Below are positions 1 through 6,956 of a stretch of DNA of 34,654 nucleotides, one piece after another. Source of the stretch: VFKI01 sp033762075 (lineage in GTDB: Bacteria > Pseudomonadota > Gammaproteobacteria > DSM-16500); contig JANRLY010000046.1 of NCBI GenBank assembly GCA_033762075.1, positions 1 through 34,654 on the forward strand, given 5' to 3'. Made by a program: the position numbers and the translations under genes. Positions within the stretch are counted from its first letter, which is position 1. Each line of letters opens with the position of its first letter. Below the pieces are notes generated by a model, which saw only the letters and a program-made list of their open reading frames with translations, made no database searches and was not told where the DNA came from.

Positions 1-58
1 CACTGGTTTTTTTAATAGCAAATCCAGGTAAATTTAGGATATTATCCTTGCGGGGCAT
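1..58 (-). CDS. N-terminal fragment, possibly an IS transposase (cut by window edge)
   Basis: Reading leftwards from position 58, an ATG is preceded by a strong Shine-Dalgarno (GGAAAGGAG about 6 bases upstream). It opens 19 codons that run off the window edge and begin MPRKDNILNLPGF. The short ILNLPGF stretch resembles the start of ISL3-type transposases, but this is from memory and the fragment is too short to be sure. The good ribosome site argues that a real gene starts here. Its position next to a toxin-antitoxin module fits mobile or accessory DNA. Confidence 0.4.
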   Translation of the reverse strand, partial: MPRKDNILNLPGFAIKKTS

Positions 59-252
59 CTTTAATCTCCTTTCCCTCATCCAATCAATGAGTAAGGTAAT
101 CTAATTTTGATTAAAGTGCCCCCTTATGTGGGGAAGAGCCATTTATTGTCAAAAAATTCTTTTATGTCACTAAAAAACGAATCTGATTTCGTGCTCATTG
201 AAAAGCCGAAGCAGAGTCAGTGTGTAATTAGTTAATTGAAAGATAATTAAAT

Positions 253-278
253 TGGGACATAATTCAAATTATGTCCCA
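253..278 (-). terminator. Perfect hairpin downstream of the small secreted protein gene
   Basis: Two 11-base arms (TGGGACATAAT and ATTATGTCCCA) with a 4-base loop lie 5 bases past the stop codon of the minus-strand gene ending at 284. On the minus strand the hairpin is followed by an A/T-rich stretch (ATTTAATTA) rather than a pure T run, so it is a plausible but not ideal intrinsic terminator. Confidence 0.5.
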
Positions 279-283
279 CATTC

Positions 284-775
284 TTACCCAAATGCATATC
301 CTTCTATGTTTCTTGTTGACACAAAATCAAAAATATTCTTGTTTTTCAGGATTACAATATCGTTATTCTTTGTGTCTGGCTTAGAATTAGGACAATAGAC
401 AGCATTTAAAAATTTGATAGTGGACTGATTATCGACATAAAATTGCGCAACTGCAACAAACTTAGACCCCGAAGATGTGGCGGTGTAAAGATTATCAACA
501 GTAAGATTCAATGAATAGCGTCTGCATCCATTATCGCCTTCTGATATTTTGAGGACAGTCCCGCATGCTGTAGCAGTAGAATAGTTTTTTGGAAATTTGC
601 TAGATATTCCTAAAACAGTACAAACTTCATAATGGTCTTTAGTTAAATTATTTACGCTCGAGGAAAAAAGTTTATCATCTTTTTTAATATGAATATCAAT
701 TTTTCCGTGGACCTCTTCTGCATTTATGGCAGGAAATGAACATATCAATGCAAGCAATAAAATATTCTTAATCAT
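284..775 (-). CDS. Small secreted protein of unknown function
   Basis: 163 residues. I chose the ATG at 775 because AGGA lies 5 bases upstream and the product then begins with a clean signal peptide: MIKNILLLALICSFPAINA, likely cut before EE. Longer starts are possible but would put extra residues ahead of the signal. The mature part has no domain I recognise. It contains four cysteines (in the VCTVLG, TACGTV, NGCRRY and VYCPNS contexts) that could form two disulfides, which fits a periplasmic or secreted protein. It lies downstream of, and on the same strand as, the AbiE-type operon, about 130 bases after the toxin remnant, and is followed by a hairpin. The function is unknown. Confidence 0.7.
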   Translation of the reverse strand: MIKNILLLALICSFPAINAEEVHGKIDIHIKKDDKLFSSSVNNLTKDHYEVCTVLGISSKFPKNYSTATACGTVLKISEGDNGCRRYSLNLTVDNLYTATSSGSKFVAVAQFYVDNQSTIKFLNAVYCPNSKPDTKNNDIVILKNKNIFDFVSTRNIEGYAFG

Positions 776-907
776 GACTATCCTACGCATAGTTATTAAG
801 GAGAGGAGTATATGGCATGATTCTGCTCCGCACAAATCAAAAGGGGTGTGTTGGTAACACCATCAATCCTGCCTTGCGTCTTTGTTGTTCTCTTATCATT
901 GTTATGC

Positions 908-1693
908 TTACGGCAACTTACTAATCACGTTATCTACAACGAATTGATACGCCTCTTCAAAATTCCAATTCAATTCCACGGGAAGCAATGCGCTCCTATC
1001 GGACTGGAAATCTGGGTGATTTTTCTTTAATGCCAAATTCTTAAAAAAATCTTTTTCTCTAATATTAGCGCTATCGTTCGTGCAATATTCAGAAAAAATT
1101 TCAAAGACTCTGTTTAAGTCAATTAACTTTTTCTTTGTCACATACCATATATCAAATAAATCCCGACCTTTCCGACGTTGATATAGAGCACGCAGCTTAG
1201 TTGCCATGAGTTCATCAATTTCATAAGTGATAACATCAGCAGAGCCATTAAACCACTCAGATCGCACATCAAATTTCTCTAAACGCACAGGTAACACCTG
1301 AAAATGCTCGGTCGTGTTAATTTCAATTTTTAATTTTGCTGGCAATTTGTTGATGGCCTCATATTTATAAATTAATTTCGCACTGCATTCAGTAATTTTC
1401 CATTTTGGATCGCCCAACCATGGGTTAAGAAGCGATCTGATTGCATCAATGGTTTTTCCGATAGGTTCTGGTCTTTTTTACACGAAGTCAATGTCTTCAC
1501 TGTATCTTGCCGGCGGTTTTAAAAATAATTTATTAAGCGCAGTGCCACCGCGAAATACAAGCGCATCTTTTATGTAAGGTTCATTGTATAAATTAACTAA
1601 AACTCTACTTATTACTAAATCTTGCTCTATTTGCGTGAGCGTCCGCCATTTAACAGAGCTGCGCCATTGTTCAATAAAATTTTCCGGGATCAT
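908..1693 (-). pseudogene. AbiEii-type nucleotidyltransferase toxin interrupted by an in-frame TAA
   Basis: Two open stretches, 1478-1693 and 908-1417, are in the same reading frame and separated only by one ochre codon at 1480-1478 (codon 72). Read through, they give a 261-codon protein typical of the AbiEii/DUF1814 family. The first piece has the nucleotidyltransferase motif: GGT at residues 49-51, then SEDIDF with D67 and D69. The second has the family signature KLRALYQR-KGRDLFD. The stop follows DFV, where relatives as I recall them usually carry glutamine, so one C-to-T change (CAA to TAA) explains it. The start codon overlaps the antitoxin stop (ATGA), as in bicistronic AbiE operons. 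A downstream TTG at 1417 opens the second piece but lacks the catalytic motif, so it should not be an active toxin. Confidence 0.85.
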
Positions 1694-2493
1694 AAATCAC
1701 TCTCAAAGTCGGTATTTTCAATAATTTTCCATTTTTTGCAGCGCGGATAGCCGATTCTAGATATTGCAGAAGCAAGTGGGGTATAGGTTCTCACATGAGA
1801 TGATACATATTGTGCGAGCGCATCAACAATAGTCCTTTTTGTATCATCATCCATCACATCTATTTTTTCAATCATGTAACCTAGACGTTGCAACTGATGG
1901 CGTTCGCCCAACCTTTCAGCAAGCTGTATAAGTTTGTGAACGTTAATGCTTTCTACGAGCTCAGATAAGACAGTACCAATATTATTCATGCCACCCGCGT
2001 GTTTTGGAAATTTCAGCAAATCAAGAGCTATCAATTCGGGTGTTGCAACTTTTAAATAACCACTATTGACAATAAAATCTTTAACAGGCAAGTCAGCCAA
2101 GGATTTCTTGTAGATCAGTTTTATATGGATTTGTCCAAACTTTAATGAATGCTTAATTCGTCTATTGGTGACAACCTGAAAAACCATAGGCTTTTGATGT
2201 GAGGCACCATAAAATCCTGCAGCGCTGAGTAGCGCTACATAGTACTCAGCATTAACGTGCCTCATCATGATGGGAATCAATTCATCAGCTGGAATAGAGC
2301 CAAATGATTTATGCTCAGGAGGAACAATAACATATAGTCCACTGACCGGGCTAATGAGTCTACCGTCTCTTTTTAGTCGATATAAACCTGCTCTTGCAGC
2401 ATCATGAGAAATGCCCAAATCCCGTATGATTTCCTGAGAGGTGAAACATCTCCTTCCAGTGGATCGTATTTTTTCAAGATATCTAACAAACAT
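1690..2493 (-). CDS. AbiEi-type antitoxin and autorepressor
   Basis: 267 residues. The N-terminal 60 or so form a winged helix-turn-helix (TSQEIIRDLGISHDAARAGL, then a wing RLISPVSGLYVIVP), followed by the AbiEi C-terminal region (DELIPIMM, then AEYYVALLSAAGFYGASHQ and TPELIALDLL). This matches the type IV antitoxin AbiEi, which in characterised systems does not bind its toxin protein but represses the operon by binding inverted repeats in the promoter. The gene is intact, starts with ATG and has AGGG 7 bases upstream, which itself lies inside an operator repeat. It overlaps the toxin gene by ATGA. Because the toxin is interrupted, this antitoxin now stands alone as a likely repressor of its own operon. 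Confidence 0.85.
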   Translation of the reverse strand: MFVRYLEKIRSTGRRCFTSQEIIRDLGISHDAARAGLYRLKRDGRLISPVSGLYVIVPPEHKSFGSIPADELIPIMMRHVNAEYYVALLSAAGFYGASHQKPMVFQVVTNRRIKHSLKFGQIHIKLIYKKSLADLPVKDFIVNSGYLKVATPELIALDLLKFPKHAGGMNNIGTVLSELVESINVHKLIQLAERLGERHQLQRLGYMIEKIDVMDDDTKRTIVDALAQYVSSHVRTYTPLASAISRIGYPRCKKWKIIENTDFESDL

Positions 2494-2496
2494 GTT

Positions 2497-2535
2497 ATGC
2501 CCTAAAAGTGATATATTTCGTCATATATAGGACAT
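2497..2535 (-). promoter_or_regulatory. AbiE operator repeat, proximal copy
   Basis: A 39-bp imperfect palindrome beginning ATGCCCTAAAAGTG and ending ATATAGGACAT on the plus strand, only 3 bases upstream of the antitoxin ATG. The half-site nearest the gene contains the ribosome binding site. A second copy at 2565 shares its outer 14 bases exactly. It is the natural binding site for the AbiEi winged helix-turn-helix. Confidence 0.8.
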
Positions 2536-2562
2536 GCTATATTCTAAATTTGGTAAAGTCAA
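2534..2562 (-). promoter_or_regulatory. AbiE operon promoter between the two operators
   Basis: On the minus strand there is TTGACT (2562-2557) as the -35 and TAGCAT (2539-2534) as the -10, with exactly 17 bases between them. The -35 lies 2 bases inside the distal operator edge and the -10 touches the proximal operator, so a repressor bound at both would cover the promoter. Confidence 0.65.
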
Positions 2563-2564
2563 TA

Positions 2565-2603
2565 ATGCCCTAAAAGTGTCATTTTTCGTCACATTTAGGA
2601 CAT
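2565..2603 (-). promoter_or_regulatory. AbiE operator repeat, distal copy
   Basis: The second 39-bp imperfect palindrome: it begins ATGCCCTAAAAGTG, has TTTTTCGTCAC in the middle and ends TTTAGGACAT. Its centre is 68 bases from the centre of the proximal copy, and it lies just upstream of the -35 box. Confidence 0.8.
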
Positions 2604-2777
2604 GAATAGACAGAAATCTAACTAAAACCGTGTGTAATTCTGGTGTAATCGTGCCAAGAAAAATAGGGAAAAATAAAAGATTTGACAGAATCAGCCAGAG
2701 GATATATCCTCCCAAAACATTAATATAATGAGTCAGATAGAACTACAGAGAATTTATCAGAAAAACTTAATCAACTC

Positions 2778-2819
2778 CTGAAAATCCTCGTGTCGGTGGC
2801 TCTATTCCACCTCTGGCCA
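2778..2819 (+). other. 3' half of a tRNA-Phe(GAA), probable att-site remnant
   Basis: The 42 bases read as the 3' half of tRNA-Phe. They contain an anticodon loop CTGAAAA with anticodon GAA, the stem strand TCCTC, a variable loop GTGTC, a T stem GGTGG/CCACC around a 7-base loop, and the acceptor strand TCTGGCC plus A. The T loop is CTCTATT rather than the conserved TTCGATT, and no 5' half lies upstream, so it is not a working tRNA. Fragments like this are left at the far end of islands that integrate into a tRNA 3' end. The stretch from 2604 to 2777 holds nothing else I recognise. Confidence 0.65.
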
Positions 2820-2834
2820 TTCTAGAATCAACAA

Positions 2835-3806
2835 ATGACAACACAAATTCCCATCAAACCCATAACACCTCATTTCACAAAATATCTTGTTGTTTTTTTA
2901 TTATTGTTACTTTCCGGATGTAGTACTTATCATTATCCTGCCCACAAATATGCCACTGACACACTGACTCAATTGTCACCAAAACATGTCGCCATTCAAA
3001 ACGGCCAAATTGAATATTACCGTACAGGTGTTGGCTCACCGATTGTATTAATACCGGGTTACGCCACTGATGTGTCAAGCTGGAATCGCGAATTTCTTGC
3101 CGAACTCACAGCACAACATCAAATCATTATTTTGAATAATCGAGGCGTAGGCGGTTCATTTAATTCATCTCATGAATACAACACCCAAGGCCTCGCAAAT
3201 GACACCTACCAGCTCATCCAAAAATTAAATTTAAAAAAACCTACCATTATTGGCATTTCAATGGGTGGAATGATTGCACAGCAACTCGCTGTTCTTCATC
3301 AAAAGGCGCTAGGCTCTTTGGTATTAATTAACACATCTATTGCGGGCAAAAAAGCTATTCATCCCTCCCCAGAAGTAGAGAAACAATTATTAAACTTATC
3401 GAAAAATAAATTAGGATTTTATTTTTCAGCTATTCAATTATTTGCACCGCCACAATCAAAAACCTCCATGGCATATGCTCTTGTCGCAGATCGTTTTTAC
3501 CCTAAAAAAATAAATGAAATTGATGCTGGAAAAATAATGCCAAAACAACAAGATTTAATTCGACATTGGTTTAGTGATAATGCTACCGCAAAAAAAATTG
3601 GCAAATTGCAGCTGCCAGTTCTTATCATCAATGGTCAAGCAGATATTGTGATTCCCCCTATCAACAGTATCATTTTAGCGAACACAATTCCGCATGCTAA
3701 ATTGGTGCGGTGGAAAAATGGCGGACACGCCATCATTTATCAATATCCATATGAAATTGGCGATACCATTAATCGTTTTGTTGCTGCTAAAACAGGGTCT
3801 GTGTAA
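2835..3806 (+). CDS. Alpha/beta hydrolase lipoprotein
   Basis: 323 residues. A hydrophobic segment (residues 17-27) ends in the lipobox LLSGC, with C29 as the predicted lipidation site, so the protein is probably anchored in the cell envelope. The rest is a complete alpha/beta hydrolase. The oxyanion region is LIPGYATD (around 72-79), the nucleophile elbow is GISMGG with S142, the acid is D270 in NGQADIVIPP, and the histidine is H298 in GGHAII. The family includes esterases, lipases and epoxide hydrolases; the substrate cannot be read from sequence. No clear Shine-Dalgarno precedes the ATG. The gene starts 15 bases after the tRNA-Phe fragment and may be the first gene outside the putative island. 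Confidence 0.85.
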   Translation: MTTQIPIKPITPHFTKYLVVFLLLLLSGCSTYHYPAHKYATDTLTQLSPKHVAIQNGQIEYYRTGVGSPIVLIPGYATDVSSWNREFLAELTAQHQIIILNNRGVGGSFNSSHEYNTQGLANDTYQLIQKLNLKKPTIIGISMGGMIAQQLAVLHQKALGSLVLINTSIAGKKAIHPSPEVEKQLLNLSKNKLGFYFSAIQLFAPPQSKTSMAYALVADRFYPKKINEIDAGKIMPKQQDLIRHWFSDNATAKKIGKLQLPVLIINGQADIVIPPINSIILANTIPHAKLVRWKNGGHAIIYQYPYEIGDTINRFVAAKTGSV

Positions 3807-3827
3807 GTGCGCATGATATTTATACAC

Positions 3828-4222
3828 CTACGCAATTTGATCCTTAACCCCATGGATCAATAAACAAATATGTCCCCAGGGTAATTGCGAAACAGCTTGG
3901 GTCGCAATTGGGGAATCAATGTATAAAGTCGCAAATTGCTTCATTCTCTGAAGGTTACGAACTGATAGGCCCTGCATCTCTGGAAATGCTTGCCGCATAT
4001 CGTGAGAAAATTGTTCCAAAAAACCACTACCCCATCGATGAGTCTTTTGTTTTTCCATTAAGTCAGCGCCTAGCTGCCAATAAAATCGGACAAGCTCACT
4101 GTTCGCCGCAAGTGCAGCACGTATTTGCGCTGTTTTCAGACGTTCTTTTATGCCGCGTAAAAAGTCTCTGTAATGATTATCAAGATGCAACGCTGCTTCA
4201 TTTTCTCAATCACTTCATTCAT
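3828..4222 (-). pseudogene. Truncated DUF1016 / YhcG-type nuclease N-terminal domain
   Basis: The readable part is about 120 residues of the DUF1016 N-terminal domain (YRDFLRGIKERLKTAQIR, RFYWQLGADL, GSGFLEQFSHDMRQAFPEM, SVRNLQRMKQFA, SQLPWGH). Full-length relatives have about 340 residues and carry a PDDEXK nuclease domain after this point. Here the frame stops shortly after the PWGH motif, so the nuclease is gone. The 5' end is also damaged. A good start with AAGGAG (ATG at 4222, reading MNEVIEKMKQR) is one frame away from the rest, so a single-base indel lies near 4185-4192. I infer a decayed remnant of a mobile-DNA-associated gene. Confidence 0.75.
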
Positions 4223-4244
4223 TTCATGCTCCTTATATATACCC

Positions 4245-4469
4245 CTACCTCCGCCGCTTAAACGAAAAACAGCAACAGCAGCAATCATCTGTATCATCCT
4301 TTTTATCTTCATTTAAAACCATCGTGCCGCTCGGTGGATTTGGCCAAGGCGCGCCAGGGCTCGTTCGTGTACTAAATAATCCTCCTGATTTTTTCTTTGA
4401 TTGCGTATTACTATTGTTAACTTCTTCTTTTTCTTCGAGTGTAATCGTTTCGGTGTAGGTATAGCTCAT
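4245..4469 (-). CDS. Small protein with a C-terminal five-cysteine run
   Basis: 74 residues from the ATG at 4469, which has AGGA 8 bases upstream; longer starts lack a better site. No signal peptide is visible. It has an acidic and polar N-terminal part, a proline/glycine stretch in the middle (SPGAPWPNPPSG), then DDTDD, five consecutive cysteines, FSF and a basic end KRRR. I do not recognise a family. A cysteine cluster next to basic residues could bind metal or carry lipid, but that is speculation. It lies 13 bases downstream of the Bro-N gene on the same strand and is probably co-transcribed. It might also be a degraded gene, though its ribosome site looks sound. Confidence 0.55.
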   Translation of the reverse strand: MSYTYTETITLEEKEEVNNSNTQSKKKSGGLFSTRTSPGAPWPNPPSGTMVLNEDKKDDTDDCCCCCFSFKRRR

Positions 4470-4482
4470 GAGTTTTTCCTTT

Positions 4483-5325
4483 TTAGTTTTCTGTGATTTC
4501 ATTCTTGGCATGATTTAAGTAATTCTGTTGCGTAATCACTTTTTTTCCAGATTTCTTTTCTAAATCTTTACGTGCGCTTCCAGCCACATCACCACCTGCA
4601 CGCGCTGCAGATTTGTTTTGCACAAATCCTTGAGCATCTTTATTTCTCGCAATCTCTGTCGTGGAAGCTTCACCTAACATCGTAAAGATTAACTCCAAAT
4701 CAGTCATGTGATCACGTAAATTTTCACGGCTTAAGTTTTTTAACTGTTTGTATTCTGTTGGTGTCATGCCAAAAGTCGCTTTGGAAATTTCGGCGGTTAA
4801 AATTGCATACTCTTTGTCACTGCCCACATCACGCTTTTTCCATTCCTCTGTCAGCTCTTCTCTTATTTGAATACCACGCATTCTTTTTTCAATCCAAGCA
4901 TCATCATAGCCTTTCGCTTTGTATATTTCGCGCGCACGCTGAGAAGCTAATTCTGGATTTTCAATTTCTTGGACACGTTCATAACCCACTTTGGCCAACC
5001 AACGCTTGAACGGCTCTGCTTTTGGGGAAGGAATGGACTGGATAATACGAAACAAACTCTCAGTATTTGCACAATCCGTCTCCCTCATTTTTCCGTCAGG
5101 AGCCGCTAATTTCAACTGTCGACATTTTGTCGACAGTTCACTGCCCTCGTTATCCTTCAGTCTGACTTTCATCTTGTACCAATAATCTCTAGGATTGGCG
5201 CTATCAGTCAAAACATCGATTACATCCACGACAGAAAACCACCATGCATCCTCGTGTAAAACACGGCGAATTTTTTTATCTTTAAAGACTACGACGTGCT
5301 TGCTCACTTCAATTTTTTTGGTCAT
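4483..5325 (-). CDS. Bro-N domain protein (phage antirepressor-like)
   Basis: 280 residues, starting at the ATG at 5325, which has AGGAG 9 bases upstream. The N-terminal 110 or so residues match the Bro-N fold (WWFSVVDVIDVLTDSANPRDYW, STKCRQLKL, then IQSIPSPKAEPFKRWLAKVG). The C-terminal part has the conserved features of this chromosomal Bro-N family (GYDDAWIEKRMRGIQIREELT, TAEISKATFGMTPTEYKQL, NLRDHMTDLELIFTMLGEA, and GGDVAGSARKDLE). Bro-N domains bind nucleic acid and are widespread in phage antirepressors. The role of the many chromosomal copies is not settled. It is intact, with the cysteine-run protein gene just downstream and thymidine kinase divergent from it. Confidence 0.85.
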   Translation of the reverse strand: MTKKIEVSKHVVVFKDKKIRRVLHEDAWWFSVVDVIDVLTDSANPRDYWYKMKVRLKDNEGSELSTKCRQLKLAAPDGKMRETDCANTESLFRIIQSIPSPKAEPFKRWLAKVGYERVQEIENPELASQRAREIYKAKGYDDAWIEKRMRGIQIREELTEEWKKRDVGSDKEYAILTAEISKATFGMTPTEYKQLKNLSRENLRDHMTDLELIFTMLGEASTTEIARNKDAQGFVQNKSAARAGGDVAGSARKDLEKKSGKKVITQQNYLNHAKNEITEN

Positions 5326-5467
5326 TGTCTGCGCTCCTAGCGAACAAAAAGGGGTCAATATTGTATCTCCTTTCTCATTCAATTTCATATCATCAAACAA
5401 CAATCTTACAGTTGGCTTAACAAGAATTTTGCAGTTATCATGCAGTGATTTTTCAAGAGAAGACAAC

Positions 5468-6043
5468 ATGGCCAAACTGTATTTTTATTATTCTGCAATG
5501 AATGCTGGTAAATCGACCGTACTCTTACAATCCGCTTTTAATTACAAAGAACGTGGGATGGATACGTTGCTTTTCATGCCAGCAATTGATAATCGTTTTG
5601 GCGAAAATCGCATCACATCTCGCATCGGTTTACATGCGGATGCCGTCTCCTTCGACAAAACTTTTGATCTCTATGCCTACACGCTCGACACACTGAAGCA
5701 CAACCCAACCATTCGTTGTGTATTGCTAGATGAAGCACAATTTTTACAAAAAGAACAAGTTCTGCAACTTGTGCGCATCGTGGACACTCTCGATATTCCA
5801 GTTTTGACTTACGGACTGCGCAGTGACTTTCTCGGCGAACCCTTTCCAGGCAGCCAGTATCTATTAATACTTGCTGACAATTTGGTAGAAATTAAAACGA
5901 TTTGCCACTGTGGCAAAAAAGCAATTATGAATGCACGTGTTGACGCAAATGGTAAAAAAGTAAAGACAGGCCAACAAGTAGAAATAGGCGGCAACGAACG
6001 TTATGTCGCATTATGTCGAAAACATTTTTTTGCCAATGACTAA
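5468..6043 (+). CDS. tdk: Thymidine kinase (type II)
   Basis: 191 residues, close to the E. coli enzyme in length and sequence. It phosphorylates thymidine (and deoxyuridine) with ATP in the cytoplasmic pyrimidine salvage pathway. Visible are the P-loop (AMNAGKST, K15), the Walker B/DEAQF motif with D88 and E89, the lasso-domain structural zinc ligands C146 and C148 (ICHCGKKA) with C183 and H186 (ALCRKH), and the GGNERYV motif. I chose the ATG at 5468, with AGAAGA upstream, rather than longer starts, because the protein then begins MAKLYFYYSAMNAGKS like its relatives. The reading frame is open further upstream, but that sequence shows no family similarity. The methyltransferase gene follows after 15 bases. 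Confidence 0.97.
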   Translation: MAKLYFYYSAMNAGKSTVLLQSAFNYKERGMDTLLFMPAIDNRFGENRITSRIGLHADAVSFDKTFDLYAYTLDTLKHNPTIRCVLLDEAQFLQKEQVLQLVRIVDTLDIPVLTYGLRSDFLGEPFPGSQYLLILADNLVEIKTICHCGKKAIMNARVDANGKKVKTGQQVEIGGNERYVALCRKHFFAND

Positions 6044-6058
6044 TGAGAAATATTTGAT

Positions 6059-6934
6059 ATGACAAAAGCTACTACACGAAAAGAAAATAGCACAACATAT
6101 ACACGAGTCACACCGCGCTCCCTAAATCGATTTACATTATTTAACTCTCATGACAAAACAAATGGCACGAAGATAACTCGCTCGCCTTCAGATTACGCAG
6201 ATCTTTTAGGATTAAAATTATCGTTGAAAGAATACCTTATTCAACTTGCAAATGAAAAAGGGCAAAAAATTAGAATCTTAGACGCAGGCTGTGGATCTGG
6301 CAAAACAATTGATTTACTCTTATCAGATAAAGAATTAGAAAATTATATTGAACGTATTGACGGTATATCTTTGCATTATTTTAACAACATTGAATCAGTC
6401 ATGCAAAAACACACTTCGCGTTTTTACTATTATTCGGGCACCGCACAAAATGTGCTTGCAAAAGCAGTAGAAACTTTTGGCGCCTACGATTTCATTATGG
6501 ATGTTTGGGGAGCTTATCCTTATTCTGAAGATAAGTTAAATCTATTGAAGCAATATCATCAAGCCCTTAAACCACAAGGCATAGCTAGAATCTATTCAAC
6601 AAAAGATAGTGACTTGAAAATAAAAATAGGCACGCCGAATAAAGTTAATCGCTGTTTTCCACAGTGGTCTACCGAAACATACCCTGAAACTTTTACCCAT
6701 GAAAAATCCAACTCCTCGCCCAACATTAGTACCATCGTTATGAAAAAAACATCTATGCGCTGGCCACTGGATAGATGTGACATTTTATCTAGCAAAAAAA
6801 TGTCGGTAATTTATGCGACACATCTGAGCACAGCTCAACTACAAAAACGAAATGCATTAAAATATTCAAATGTTGTAGTTCAACCTAAGCCTAATCAAGG
6901 GGTATCGCTTAGACCGTTATCTTTAAAAAAATAG
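6059..6934 (+). CDS. Putative SAM-dependent methyltransferase
   Basis: 291 residues. The SAM-binding glycine motif ILDAGCGSGK lies at 73-82, followed by an acidic region (RIDGISLHYFNN) and a motif IV-like segment (YDFIMDVWGAYPYSEDKL). This fits a class I Rossmann-fold methyltransferase. The 50 residues before motif I and the 60 or so at the C-terminus are basic and low in recognisable features. The substrate is unknown. It follows tdk by 15 bases, so it may be co-transcribed, but it has only a weak Shine-Dalgarno. It converges on the 991-aa effector-like gene. Function beyond methyl transfer cannot be read here. Confidence 0.7.
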   Translation: MTKATTRKENSTTYTRVTPRSLNRFTLFNSHDKTNGTKITRSPSDYADLLGLKLSLKEYLIQLANEKGQKIRILDAGCGSGKTIDLLLSDKELENYIERIDGISLHYFNNIESVMQKHTSRFYYYSGTAQNVLAKAVETFGAYDFIMDVWGAYPYSEDKLNLLKQYHQALKPQGIARIYSTKDSDLKIKIGTPNKVNRCFPQWSTETYPETFTHEKSNSSPNISTIVMKKTSMRWPLDRCDILSSKKMSVIYATHLSTAQLQKRNALKYSNVVVQPKPNQGVSLRPLSLKK

Positions 6935-6956
6935 CGGTCAACTCATGTTTTCAATT

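Noticed and set aside
848..1030. A 60-codon plus-strand open frame
   Set aside because: It lies opposite the toxin remnant and has no family likeness or ribosome site, so it is a shadow.
2521..2715. A 64-codon open frame on the minus strand upstream of the AbiE antitoxin
   Set aside because: It covers the operator repeats and promoter, has no ribosome site and no recognisable product.
2734..2820. A complete tRNA gene considered around the tRNA-Phe-like segment
   Set aside because: No 5' acceptor strand, D arm or 5' anticodon stem can be found upstream, and the T loop has lost TTCGA.
6916..6945. Hairpin at the convergent ends of the methyltransferase and 991-aa protein genes
   Set aside because: The stem includes a G-T pair and part of a coding region and is not followed by T on either strand.
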